A stretch of DNA of 64,000 nt from Owenia fusiformis (Eukaryota > Annelida > Polychaeta > Sabellida > Oweniidae): contig CAIIXF020000001.1 of the NCBI GenBank assembly GCA_903813345.2, positions 46,515,885 to 46,579,884 on the forward strand, given 5' to 3'. The notes beneath the pieces are model-generated. The model did not search any database, was not told where the DNA came from, and saw only the letters and a program-made list of their open reading frames with translations. The position numbers and the translations under genes are program-made. Shown here piece after piece: positions 1 to 10,850 of the stretch. Numbering within the stretch: the first letter of the stretch is position 1; each line of letters starts with the position of its first letter.

Positions 1-3000
1 GAAGTAGTCTCTTTGTTGATTCACTTAAAATCCGAGCAATTTTTGAGCTTCGCTATTTACAGAAAATAACTGATATAGTCTATCGATGGCACAGATTAAA
101 AATGATTATGAATTAAAAACATTTTGCGATAATAAGGATCAGGATGCCGACCTTTTAAAGCCAATAAACCCGAGGCCAATGAATTAATATCACTTATTCT
201 GAGAGTCTATAATAAAACTTTACCAAAAAGTATTTAACCGAGTAAAATATGATTTAGTATTTCCTAGAATTTCACGAATTCTTGGGATTTAGATAGCCAC
301 TAACTGTATACGTACACAAAGTTACCTGTAGGGCAAGTATGTAAGCCAATAATTCATTATACTAGTAAGGGAAACGATAGTAAAATGTGTACTAAATGCA
401 CGAGAGTTTTATTACTGAAATTCTGGGCCTCGAGTACGGATGCAATCTTTTATAAAAGCATGTCGATGTCTCCCTTACAATGCTTATTTTATTATCCAAG
501 GGAAGAATTGAGATATCTTGTCAAAAACATAAAAGTTATTAAAGACTTAAGATGCAGAAATATCCGAATCCATTAGAATTGAAAAGGAGACGCAAAGCAT
601 GTATACTCGAATGCAAGTTTCGACTGTCGGCTACCGGATTAACCTAGTATTTTATGTGCAACTCATTTAAATATGAATAGTACCTACCACCACTCCATTC
701 ATAATTAAATGAGTTGGTCATAAAATAGTAGGTTAGTCCGGTAGCGGACAGCCGAAAGTTGCATTCGCGAATACAAGTAGTTACATTTTATAATGATTCC
801 CATATAAGGGCTTGAAAAGTATTATCATAAAGTAAAGTCTGAACAATTGGACATTTCGGAAAATAGCTATGATATGGTACATGTACATAGAGGAAATACT
901 CAGCTCGTCTGTTTTGTTTGTTGTCACCCTAAAGTCCTGGGAACAAATGCTTTCAAGTCCTTTAAACTCATGAATTCTGGATCGCTGCGTTTAGATGATT
1001 CATCTCCAGATGAACAAACAATCCATCGCCACACAAACCAATCCTAAATGTTTCAGAAATGTCATTTGCTCCCTTTGGAGGAAACTGGTTCTCCGTGCAA
1101 AGAACCAACTCCTGTAGGACCCGATCGTATCCCTTTTACAGCTATTTGTATTAATTTGTCCAATTAAATTAAACACAGTATTTTGGGTATTACTCTTGGG
1201 CTGTTTTTAAGTAAATTAATTATTCGGTGGTAATCCTTGTAGAAAATAACGTACGTGAGGCTATTGGTAATTCGAATGGATAGTCATCTATAGGCTTGTA
1301 TCGTCCCAGCCCCGGGGATTCCAATGGCTTGGATCTTCCTTTCTCCGGGGAAACCGTTCAGTGTGAACGTGTGTACTAATTAACCAGCAGCTAACAATTG
1401 CCAAATACTTGCATCGGGTTTCTGGAAATATTAATGACTTTAAATAGTAGTTTCTATGTACTTGTTAATACAGACTACAGAGTACAGCTGTAGACCGCTC
1501 CCGAGGTCAACTGGTACAATTATATGCCGCAACGTTCCTTTAAAATTGATTGTTAAAAATAGACAACAAAGTAGCCGATATTTTTTATTCAATATTGCTT
1601 TATTAATTATTGCAAACCAAAACTATTGACTTGATGCAGATTTGCAAAAATTAATAGCTTGACGATGCTCTCGCAAATACAAATCTCAAAGCCCAGGGGT
1701 TAGCGGAAGAAAGAACTAAGGTCCTTGAGACACACGAATCAAAACAAATCAAAGTTTAGTAGTTTACAACTTACATTTATAAGGACTTTTCACGACATTA
1801 TTATATGATTTCTGGTATTTATTCAATTTGGTCATTTAATGATTCAATTAACATATTTGAAGTCTTGACAGGACGAAAGTTTGACTACTACAAGTATATT
1901 ACTGAGCGTCTCTCAGAGTCAATATAAAGACAATGAAGTTCCAGAAATAGATTCGAATTTAAATTAATAATGACCAAGGCATGTTTTCATTAATTAAAGT
2001 TACTTAACAAGTCGGCAATGAGTATCTATCATTATATATATAGTTTATAGGCCCACGATCGATTCATATATCACTGTTTCATAAGGCTGTTTCATACAAT
2101 CATATAATTGTATAATGTTAAGATTCGCGTGCATGAGTGTTGAGAGCCCATGGTTTTACTTACAATAATTCTATTGAACTTAATAATAGCATTCTGTTCT
2201 GATATCCGGCCGATACTCATCAGATCTTTTTGTTTTTCACTAAAAAACTACAAAAGGACATTTAATAGAGGGCCGTGACTTCTCTTGAAGATAATGAAGT
2301 GTTCTATGAGAATGTTCACACATAAAGACCTAAAACTCTACCATCTAGTATTAGTGAGTTATATAATAAAATAACGCAAACGCTATGCATGAAAGAAATG
2401 ACGTGCCAACTAGCTAAGGATACGTGGACGTCCAAATGTGATCCATCCCCGGGAATTTCGTTTATGTTGCTGAGAAGAAGACTAGAAGAAAAAGAACTAT
2501 GTGCTCGTCTGGCGAAAGAGAAAAAGTCTTGGGAACGCCTCAAATAAAAAAAATGAAAAAATGTTTTTTGACCGATTTCCTTACATTTTGTCATCAAACC
2601 ATCTTGTTTAGTTTATAAATGGCCCACATGCTTTAAAGAGAGAATCGGATATAGCGAGCAGGCTAAACAAAATATTGTTTCAATTTTAGAATACTTTTTG
2701 CTCATGTCATTCCTTGTCATGTCTATTTTCTAAAAATCACAAAAATGCATACTTTATTCCAGGAAAACTAAAGATTTTTACAATAATGTATTATTTTTCT
2801 ATAAGAATGGTAAACCATTCTTATTATTTGGGAGAATTTAAACATTTTTCACTCATTTTTGCACTTTGAATCATTAATAACTTCACCAATTTATAACATA
2901 TTGTGAATCTTTTGGGAGATATTGTATTTGATATTGTAAGGAATAGGTAGGTCAAATATACATGTCGCTTGTAATTTTGTCACCCCCTATAGATCAGATT

Positions 3001-3389
3001 CTGCCTTTAAATTGCCAATTGCTATTTTTCAATCTAATGAAATCATTTTGCTTTTGCTGACATTGACAAAAGGATCACCTGGACACTTTGTTATTAGGAT
3101 CCTCCTTTAGAAATGTTTTAATCGTATAATGAAAAACGATCATTCCTGAGTGTAAGACGTTCGCCCCTTTTGCAATACTAACAGCAACTTCGTATTAGAT
3201 CATACAAGACTTCCAACGAATTTCGTGCATAAGCATGAATCGACAATGTCATTGCATCATGTGCTGATTCATTTTGTTTGTGAATAAGCGTGAAAATTGT
3301 GTTAAAATCCCGTTTAAAATGTCTTGTAAAAACGAAATATGCCTATCATATTTTCTATCTTAAAAAGTCAGTAGTTTTGAATTGATCGT
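1..3389. other. Gene-free flank, 5' part of the window
   Basis: Apart from the palindrome near 0.6 kb I see no supported gene. Short open frames exist (385-576 and about 847-1047 plus, 2316-2597 minus), but none shows a recognisable domain, and the 847 frame opens on TTG rather than ATG. A short plus-strand frame closing near 2547 is rich in Lys, Arg and Glu (about 58 codons) and could be a degraded coding end, but nothing supports a function. The sequence is AT-rich throughout. Confidence 0.5.
608..767. mobile_element. Palindromic MITE-like element (about 160 bp)
   Basis: The two halves are imperfect inverted copies. The left arm has CGAATGCAA, then a GGCTACCGG core, then TATTTTATG; the right arm carries the same order in reverse complement, ending TTGCATTCG. 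The arms run inward for roughly 75 bp, so the single strand could fold into one long hairpin. No open reading frame fits inside, so it can only be non-autonomous. The outer edges may reach about 600 and 775, where weaker pairing continues. I found no convincing target duplication, so the superfamily is unknown. Confidence 0.65.
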
Positions 3390-3397
3390 ACAATACA

Positions 3398-3490
3398 TAG
3401 CCTTGCCCAAGTCGGTCTCTTTTACTTATCTTGATTTCTATTATTCAAGATCAGAATAAGTAAAAAAATACCGATTTTGGCAAGGCTATA
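3398..3490. mobile_element. 93-bp hairpin MITE with 9-bp target duplication
   Basis: Inverted termini TAGCCTTGCC / GGCAAGGCTA lead into a longer imperfect stem (left arm TCGGT then TTTTACTTAT; the right arm is its complement). The sequence TACAATACA occurs directly before the element (3389-3397) and directly after it (3491-3499), a 9-bp direct duplication. A duplication of 9 bp (10 is also possible) is typical of Mutator-like transposition, but a 93-bp hairpin cannot be assigned firmly. It lies about 380 bp past the stop of the neuropeptide gene. Confidence 0.7.
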
Positions 3491-3710
3491 TACAATACAT
3501 TACCGGTCAAAAGTATCGCAAATTGCCTTAATTTCTTATTTCAGTTTGTCCGACTTTACAGTTTCTTTGGGGAAAAATCATAGACCTCTCCATTCGATTG
3601 ACTGTTAAAATTATATGTTTCCATTTGGTCAACCTCCACTGCACACTCGGGATATACAACCTTACAGTAATTAAACTCTTTAAACTTCTACTGGTGATAA
3701 TTCGGGTGAT

Positions 3711-3742
3711 TTCGTATAACTATAGCCTTATAGTTATACGAA
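3711..3742. repeat. Perfect 14-bp-stem hairpin
   Basis: TTCGTATAACTATA is followed by a four-base loop GCCT and the exact reverse complement. Weaker pairing continues outside for another 20 or so bases, so this may be the core of a tiny palindromic element of about 75 bp (3690-3770). It lies just downstream of the poly(A) signal of the neuropeptide gene, so it could also be a fold near the transcript end, but an intrinsic terminator role is not expected in an animal. Confidence 0.6.
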
Positions 3743-3789
3743 AATCCAGAATCATCTCAGTTTTACTCACTAAACTTTTAGGATATGAT

Positions 3790-3795
3790 TTTATT
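3790..3795 (-). promoter_or_regulatory. Candidate poly(A) signal of the neuropeptide gene
   Basis: On the minus strand this reads AATAAA, about 75 bases after the TAA stop of the neuropeptide precursor. Distance and sequence suit a canonical polyadenylation signal. A consensus splice donor (AAA then GTAAGTA, GT at 3863-3862) sits six bases after the stop, so some transcripts could instead splice to a distant 3' UTR exon and not use this site. Confidence 0.45.
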
Positions 3796-3869
3796 TTGTT
3801 TACCATTACATAATACTATTTCATGATGTTGTTCATGATTCATGAGATATTATGAGTACTTACTTTGGA

Positions 3870-4859
3870 TTAGAGATCGTTTACTGCACCGGACATGTCG
3901 TCTTCATTTGTCATGTCCATGTAATCGATGTCATTGTCTCCATCTCTCTTTCCACCCCATGGCGCAAATGAAGCTCTTTTGCCACCCCAGGGTGCGAACG
4001 ATGCGCGTTTGCCTCCCCACGGGGCGAACGATGCTCGTTTTCCACCCCATGGCGCAAACGCTGCTCTTTTGATATCGTCATCTTCCTCAACGGTGTTATC
4101 TGCACTTCGTTTCCCTCCCCATGGTGCGAATGATGCTCTCTTGCCGCCCCATGGTGCAAAAGCAGCCCGCTTTCCACCCCAAGGCGCGAATGACGCTCTT
4201 TTCTCTTCTTCTAGTTCACTCTCAGAAACATCACTTGTGCGTTTGCCTCCCCACGGAGCAAATGCTGCCCTTTTATCATTTTCGGTTTCACTGTTATCCG
4301 CTCTCTTGCCTCCCCATGGAGCAAACGAAGCTCTTTTGCCACCCCATGGAGCAAACGAAGCTCGTTTTCCACCCCAAGGAGCGAACGAAGCTCGTTTTCC
4401 ACCCCAAGGAGCAAATGAAGCTCGTTTTCCGCCCCAAGGAGCGAATGAAGCTCTTTTCTCTTCGTCTGTCAAAGATTCATCATTCCTTTTGCCACCCCAA
4501 GGAGCAAATGAAGCTCGTTTTCCACCCCAAGGGGCGAATGAAGCTCGTTTTCCACCCCAAGGAGCAAATGAAGCGCGTTTCCCTCCCCATGGCGCAAACG
4601 AAGCACGTTTTCCACCCCACGGTGCAAATGATGCTCTTTTATCGCTATTCTCTTCGATGCTATCCTGATATGAGTCTGATTTCTCTTTGAGATATTCCTC
4701 AATTGTATCTAATTTGTCTTTTAAAGAAGTCCTTTCACTTGCTTTATTGTTTGTATGTTCTTTCGCTATTGCTTTAGTGTCCTTCGCGACCACAGCCGCG
4801 TGTAGCAAAGTCATTACCCAACAAACCAGGAGCATCTCGATCGTGTAACACGACACCAT
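3870..4859 (-). CDS. Multi-copy amidated neuropeptide precursor (FAPWGamide-type, 18 copies)
   Basis: This encodes a secreted prohormone of 329 residues in one coding exon. The first ATG of the open frame (4859) is chosen; the frame continues two codons upstream only through TTG. Residues 1 to about 25 form a hydrophobic signal peptide ending near HAAVVA, followed by a charged Lys/Glu/Ser-rich leader. Then come 18 copies of the decapeptide ASFAPWGGKR (15 copies) or AAFAPWGGKR (3 copies), in blocks of 5, 5, 1, 3 and 4. The blocks are separated by acidic spacers that themselves end in KR, and the protein ends in an acidic tail. Each unit has a dibasic KR site and a Gly amide donor, so the predicted product is ASFAPWG-amide or AAFAPWG-amide, packed in dense-core vesicles and probably acting on a GPCR. 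A splice acceptor (TTTTCAG) lies just 5' of the ATG at 4876-4874. I do not recognise the family: the C-terminus has the residues of molluscan APGWamide in a different order (APWG). Precursor class is near certain; family is unknown. Confidence 0.93.
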   Translation of the reverse strand: MVSCYTIEMLLVCWVMTLLHAAVVAKDTKAIAKEHTNNKASERTSLKDKLDTIEEYLKEKSDSYQDSIEENSDKRASFAPWGGKRASFAPWGGKRASFAPWGGKRASFAPWGGKRASFAPWGGKRNDESLTDEEKRASFAPWGGKRASFAPWGGKRASFAPWGGKRASFAPWGGKRASFAPWGGKRADNSETENDKRAAFAPWGGKRTSDVSESELEEEKRASFAPWGGKRAAFAPWGGKRASFAPWGGKRSADNTVEEDDDIKRAAFAPWGGKRASFAPWGGKRASFAPWGGKRASFAPWGGKRDGDNDIDYMDMTNEDDMSGAVNDL

Positions 4860-4982
4860 CACCAATCTTTAATCTGAAAAGTAAAATGAAATACCTTTAT
4901 TGCAAACAACTCAGAATATTTAGAATGCTTTCTAGTGTTAAAATAAACAACTTATTCTTCGTTGGATACTGCGCGCTCTCAC

Positions 4983-5035
4983 CTTCCTTCTACCCGCTCT
5001 GCACACTGACGAACCACTAACCTGTTAGCAGTAAG
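4983..5035 (-). other. Candidate 5' UTR exon of the neuropeptide gene
   Basis: On the minus strand a good splice donor (GAAGGAAG then GTGAGA, GT at 4982-4981) lies 107 bases upstream of the acceptor at 4876-4874, giving a plausible short intron. The upstream edge of the exon is guessed from a TATA-like stretch (TTTTAATAAG, about 5059-5066), which would place initiation near 5035. There is no transcript evidence. Confidence 0.3.
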
Positions 5036-5059
5036 GACCGATAACTAATAGAGTGACTT

Positions 5060-8000
5060 ATTAAAACTTTCTACTGCCTTGTAACTATATCACAATATGA
5101 CGTATTTACCGACAAGAATCAATATCTTTGAGGTCCACAACTTCTTGTACTTGCAGAGCTCTTGTTTCCGTCGCAAACACGCTGGTTGAACATAGATGAA
5201 ATTGATTGTGTTATATCCCTTGATAACTAAATACACTACATTAGCATTGTCTAAAGAACATTTGAGTCTTTTGTATCCATTACATTTTCAAATTCTGGAA
5301 TTTTATAAACACAAGTCAATCGAAGATTCAATTCTTATAAATGGAATCGAAGAACAAATAACAATTCAAAGCACTGCACAAGAAAAGTATAACTAAATAG
5401 ACTTTGGGGAATACTAATTGCCAACAACAAAAAACAAAAGCAGAACAACAACCATCATTTTTTGGATTCACTAGATAATAGATAATAACCCGAAAGTAGC
5501 CTATTGTTATTAAAAAGACTTTTGAATGCTAACATTTTAAAACCCTATTCACTTTTCACCAAATCGCGAATTCTTCATAAGTTCAAGAACATTATCAGGT
5601 CGTCGTTACGTACAATTAAGAGCCTACCTCTGCCTTGAATTTAATGGAAACTAATGGGAAAAGGACGTGATGACTCACATTGTCACCACTTAAAATATCG
5701 ACACATTTTCAAGAGTTAAAGTTAGACGTCGCATCCATGAATTACTTAGCATTGAAGCCCGGACCTTGTTTCCGAAGGGACTTCTATTTTTACTACACAT
5801 GAGATCGTTTCAACAATACCCCATCATGTATCATATTAGAGATCATTTAATTCCAACAGAGAAGGTCCCGTGAACGTTTACTGTTCTTTAGAACCACTCC
5901 CTATGAGCCAGGGCGTCTTAAATAATACATTGGCTTGCCTATTAGAGCATTGTTATCTTTAAGATAAGTAGACCATCCTAAGTTATTGATACCTTAGAGA
6001 ACTCATACTTATTAGGATGATCGATTAAATACTTTGGCTAGTTTTACATAATACAGATTCAATATGCACACTTTGAGTTTGAAATCTTCATCTCTATTAA
6101 GGTTCAAATCTTCACCACTACTCACACCCTCGTTTCAAATACGAGTGAACAACTTTTCCCACCTAAGAATCTTCCATACCATGTACGTATATAAGATTTG
6201 AATCTTACATGCCACTATACCCGCATTGAATTTCAAATCTTCAGTACTGTACTCTCCTTAAGAATCCAATATTCACCTGTCTGTCTACCTTAAGTGTGTG
6301 TCATATCTTCACCACTGTACAATACTCACCCCAAAGGGGCAATTTACATGCGTCATCCATGAAGTCACTGAAGCTATATTATTCGGAATAATTTTCAAGT
6401 TATTTGCGCAACCCGATTTTGTTAATGAGAGTATTTGAGTGAGATCTTGGTTGTGCCATAATTGTTTTAACGACTTTCGGAAATTACCTTAAGAATCAAA
6501 AGCCATCCTCTTGTGTATTTGAGTTCCTATCTTAAGTAGTCTTCAAGTTAATGCCAGATGACAGAAAGTATTATGGAACGATGTTTGTGATGCTAAAGAG
6601 GGACTGAATTGAAAAATTGATAAGTACATTTTTATGATTAGAAATATTACACGTAAATCTCTTTATGCCAGGCTTTGATTGCCTCAAACGGACATGGTAT
6701 TTCGGATTTTAAGAGCATTAAAATTCTCCACCAACTGTCAATACAATTCCAGCGTTCTGTCAAAAGCGCTCAATTATTGAAATATTAGCCATGTAAAAGG
6801 TAGGAAAAGACGTAAATGAAAGCATTTATTTAACAAATGAAAGATTTTGTCTTGCAGTTTTCTTAAACCCCTTCAATCTCAGTTAGCCGCTTCATCAACT
6901 CGAAAGTTAATAAGTCAGGTGAAAGAATCTATGAGCGAAAATCTTACTTGGCCTATATGCTTTATGGATGTCTAAGATTATCATTATATTCATATCTATA
7001 CACCCCCGCATCTCTTTAGATTTTTGACACATTCTCATATGAACCACCATACAAACATAAGTTTAATTAGTGATGTTATATTGAACAAATTCATTTTTTG
7101 ATTTCATGATGGGCTTTTTAGGTAAAATGTGCTTATATTTCCGATATTTTGTAAGTTCTATTCCATGCATTTCCATACATACCCCATACAAACAGCAGTT
7201 TGGAACGTTTCATTTGGTGCTGTTATTTTACCGGATATATCGATGGATCCAGTGTTGGTTTCTTAATTAAGTACTTTTATGGGTAACCCTTCTATATTGT
7301 TTTGTAATTTTTTCCTACCCATTCCTTTAATTTTTTGACGCCACCTCTTGTAGCCCATGTAAATTATTTCCAATATTTTGACTGATATATTTATGGATTT
7401 TTTTAATTTGAATATTTTTAGTATTTAAGATGCTTCGTAGGCTGCCATAATGACGAGTCTTTACTGTTTTGTGGATTTGCTCTACGGATTCACATGAATC
7501 AAAATTGCATTTTTTGTTTTAATTTGTTTAAAAGTATCCCAAAATTCGCCACCCTACATAAAGAAACTACACAATCAATCTTTATCTCTTAAACCTGTGA
7601 GCAAATTGTACCATCTGAACTCCCCGTGTGATTGAAAACTGGGGGTGTAAGTATATTGACTTATTGTTGTATATCTTTCATGATATATCGTGCATGAAAT
7701 ATTGCATGTTATGTTTTGCAATGCGCTAAAACACCTGTGAGCCTCACTTTTTTATTATTATTTTATAGGCATAGCTTACTTTTACATCTACTGTTTATTG
7801 GAATCCACCCGTATCCCGTTCTTGTCTCAGTTTGTAATCATCATTAGCAAGTATAATAGTTTGTACAAGCTAGGAATATACTCTTCATGGCTCCTTTAAA
7901 GATGCCTTTATTGTTTTAGATGTTGACACACTGCTTTATGTTTCGTAGATCTCTAAGACAATGCGCCTTTAAGGGTCGTAAAAAGACAACTTAACAACAA

Positions 8001-8666
8001 CCTAATTCAATTGGAATTAGCCTTATACACTATGCCCCAATTATCACTGTTCACGTGACGTCAAAGTAACAAAATTGATGAATTGGCAGTGTTCGAGTTC
8101 GGTAAGATTTTTTGTTTTCTCGATACCTACTTATAAGTCAAGTTGCAGATCATTATTTGGCTCAAGAGAGTTTACCAAGAATATGTTTTCAAATAAAGCC
8201 GCAATTCCTATTTATTCCTTCGCTTTGTGATTGTGTTACATTGATTAAGTACATTTTCGTCCAAGGAGGATTGGCTCCCAGAGTGCAAGGTCGATATTCT
8301 GTCCCATATATGGACATGTCGTGATTCACAATTCGAATTCAAACAGCCGCCATTTTGTTCACTTCAACATTTGAATCGTGAATTCTGGTCTTATTTCTAA
8401 ACGAAAAATTCCAAAACTCACAACAAAACTATTCGAATCTTGCGACTTAGTGTTATAAAAAAAGGTTGCAGACTTTAGGGTTAAGTCGAGAAAAACAAAA
8501 AATACTCTTACCTAACTCAAACTTAGTAGTTATAGTTAGGGAACAGTGAATAATTAATTTCAATTATTAAGTTCATTGGTCTCTTGAACATCTAATGTAC
8601 ATCGAGATAAAAAAAAGTCCAATAAAGCAGATAACAAATAAAACATTAATTACAATCTAATTTTAA
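5060..8666. other. Gene-free stretch
   Basis: I see no supported gene. Around 6.06-6.32 kb short phrases such as AAATCTTCA and CACCACT recur as a loose degenerate repeat. At 8262 a solo copy of CAAGGAGGATTGG followed by CTCCCAGAGTGCAA matches the terminus of the hAT-like MITE at 29901-30088, so a truncated relative sits there. Near 8.05 kb a TCACTGTTC and near 8.54 kb a GAACAGTGA could be the ends of another small element, but no target duplication is clear. Confidence 0.45.
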
Positions 8667-8748
8667 AAATCACTAATAACAATTTCAACAATCACTAATA
8701 ACAATTTTAACAATCACTAATAACAATTTTAACAATCACTAATAATAA
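8667..8748. repeat. 22-bp tandem repeat, about 4 copies
   Basis: The unit is close to CAATCACTAATAACAATTTTAA and recurs three to four times with single-base differences, decaying at both ends. No reading frame crosses it and no neighbour suggests a function. Confidence 0.75.
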
Positions 8749-9218
8749 TGAAAGTCATTGTTCCGTCAATACTTTGAAGACACAGCAAATAACAGAGAAC
8801 TGTAAAATGTCAGAAGCAAGGATTCCAATAATCTTGAAATCCTAAAATTGCATTATCTTCGATGAGAGATCCGATCAAATATGGAAGTATATTGACGATT
8901 TAGTAATTAGAACTCTCCGAATTTATTGAAAAACGAGACTCCATTTCTTAGAAAATTGCCAGAAAACCGACGACGATTTACTCGTAGGGGTCTAGACTTT
9001 CCAAACTTGAATCCGGCCTTATAAAATAAGATAATAACAAGGCTCCACAATTTGATCTATAATTATATACTAAACATTAAATATATTGAAATGTATAATT
9101 GACATTTTCAAAGAAAGAACAATGAAAAATGAGGGCTCGGTTCAATATATACATGTGGTCGTATATGTGAAATTATGTCATGATTACAACCATTTCAAAC
9201 TAGTGGGCAAACAATCCA

Positions 9219-10552
9219 CACGGTCCACATCCCGCTCCGTATGATATGGTCCGTTCGTGTGCTAGAATACGATCCCTTCGTGAGACAAAGAGGCCAAAAT
9301 TGACAAAATGTCAGGAAAAGGTAGGAAACGGAGCGAATTTCGATATTTTGTGAATGGTTAACTATAGGCAATATAATTACCTATGAATTCATGAAAAAAG
9401 CAAGAAAAAATAGCAAGGCTTCATAGGTGAAAATAGGTCGAACAAAGATTTGTTTTTGATTTTACTTTTGAACAAAGAGATGGTGGGAATAGACTGGAGA
9501 TAACCTTTTCCATTCAGAGATCAATCTTGGCACTGGTGCATTAATTAGTCGTTCGTTTGATTTAACCAGTATTTTGAAAGAACACGAAAAGATGGAACTA
9601 TTAACAGGACATGGTCGGAGTCCCCAGATTATCTTCACACGACTTGGCCGGATCCTAGCTGTGTGTCTGTGGTAAGATTTCAACCCCTAAACACTTGATT
9701 CTGCAATATAAGGGCCATTCAACCCAAAGAAAAAACTGGTCTGTTTGGACGATTGGATAATTCATGAGAATAAGTGGGCTTTTGGATTGTGGATGTCGAT
9801 GGTAGTTCATTTTTATTTTCGTCTAAGTAAGTGTCCGTTTCATTCTGTATCGGCACTTTTAACGACATCTAGAAAAGATAAACAACCATAATATATTGAT
9901 AACATATACAGCTATTGAGCTTTAATACACTGACTCTAGTGTAATAGATATATTAACTTCCATATTTCTAGCCTCATGGATTTAGTATGGTAACTTTAAA
10001 ATATGTTCATGGTATTTATTGGTTCAAAACACGACAATATGGAGCTCAAAACACGGTAGGGTCGGAAATGAAACACGGTAGGATCGGAAGAGAAACGCGC
10101 GTGGCTCGGATCCATTCTAAATATTCAACCTGCAGAGTCGGATCCTCTTCTAATTTGCTTTTGACCATTTTAAAATCAGTATATACCAAGAAACATTTAA
10201 CATGTTTAATTGGCGTGATTTCATCGTTCAATATATACAAAGGCTTCATTTGATTTACATAATATACCACAATGTGGTCTATTATGTAAATGATGATAAG
10301 GAAGCAGAAACTCACCCTCTCCGCATGTATGTCGTCGCCACAAATAAATCCAATGTTTTTGAGCATTCAAATACTTAGACAACTTTTTTCAGTTTAATAT
10401 TCATATATTTATCAATTTAAATCGCGCAGTATAAAATCAAAGAATACTCTAAAAATGTAACTCACCTCCGAATTTCCTCCCTATAGAGTCGGTATGGTCG
10501 GATCTTGTGCACATGAACGGACCATATCATACGGAGCGGGATGTGGACCGTG
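9219..10552. mobile_element. 1.33-kb element bounded by 44-bp inverted repeats
   Basis: The 44 bases at 9219-9262 (starting CACGGTCC, containing GATATGGTCCGTTC) recur as reverse complement at 10509-10552 with one mismatch. The interior repeats related GGTCGGA / GGATCGGA phrases near 10.06-10.15 kb and 10.49 kb, so there are subterminal repeats as well. Interior open frames are below 110 codons and unrecognised, so no transposase is visible; this looks like a non-autonomous DNA element. No matching target duplication was found at the exact arm ends, so the true boundary may lie a few bases outside. Confidence 0.7.
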
Positions 10553-10850
10553 AATGTATTTACGGAGAGAAATGACAACCAATTATATTTCCCAAATGAA
10601 AACCTTCAAATTACTATAGCTGTCAGAAAGGACGGGTTCGTAATTGCATTCAGTCCATAGGCATATGCCATCACACATAAGAGAGTTAACTGACAATTCG
10701 TTGGACGCATTTTAAATCCCAAAACGATGCAATTTGAATGTCAAATTTTGCATTTCGATTTTGCTCAACTACTAGTATACTTCATATGGCACAAACAAAA
10801 ATTTCGAATAAGGTGTCACTTAGAATATTTGCTGGTTTTGTTTATTTGCT

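Noticed and set aside
2316-2597. Minus-strand frame of 93 codons
   Set aside because: Its composition is Phe/Ser-rich and without a domain, and a short plus-strand frame on the same bases looks equally or more coding-like. Neither is supported.
3842-4702. Several long open frames on both strands overlapping the neuropeptide gene (up to 246 codons on the plus strand)
   Set aside because: They are other-frame reflections of a 30-bp periodic coding repeat. They lack signal peptides and domains, and their codon variation makes no sense as protein, while the minus-strand precursor is fully coherent.
8046-8545. Element bounded by TCACTGTTC and GAACAGTGA
   Set aside because: Only nine bases pair at the ends and no flanking duplication is convincing; a similar phrase near 44.97 kb has no partner.
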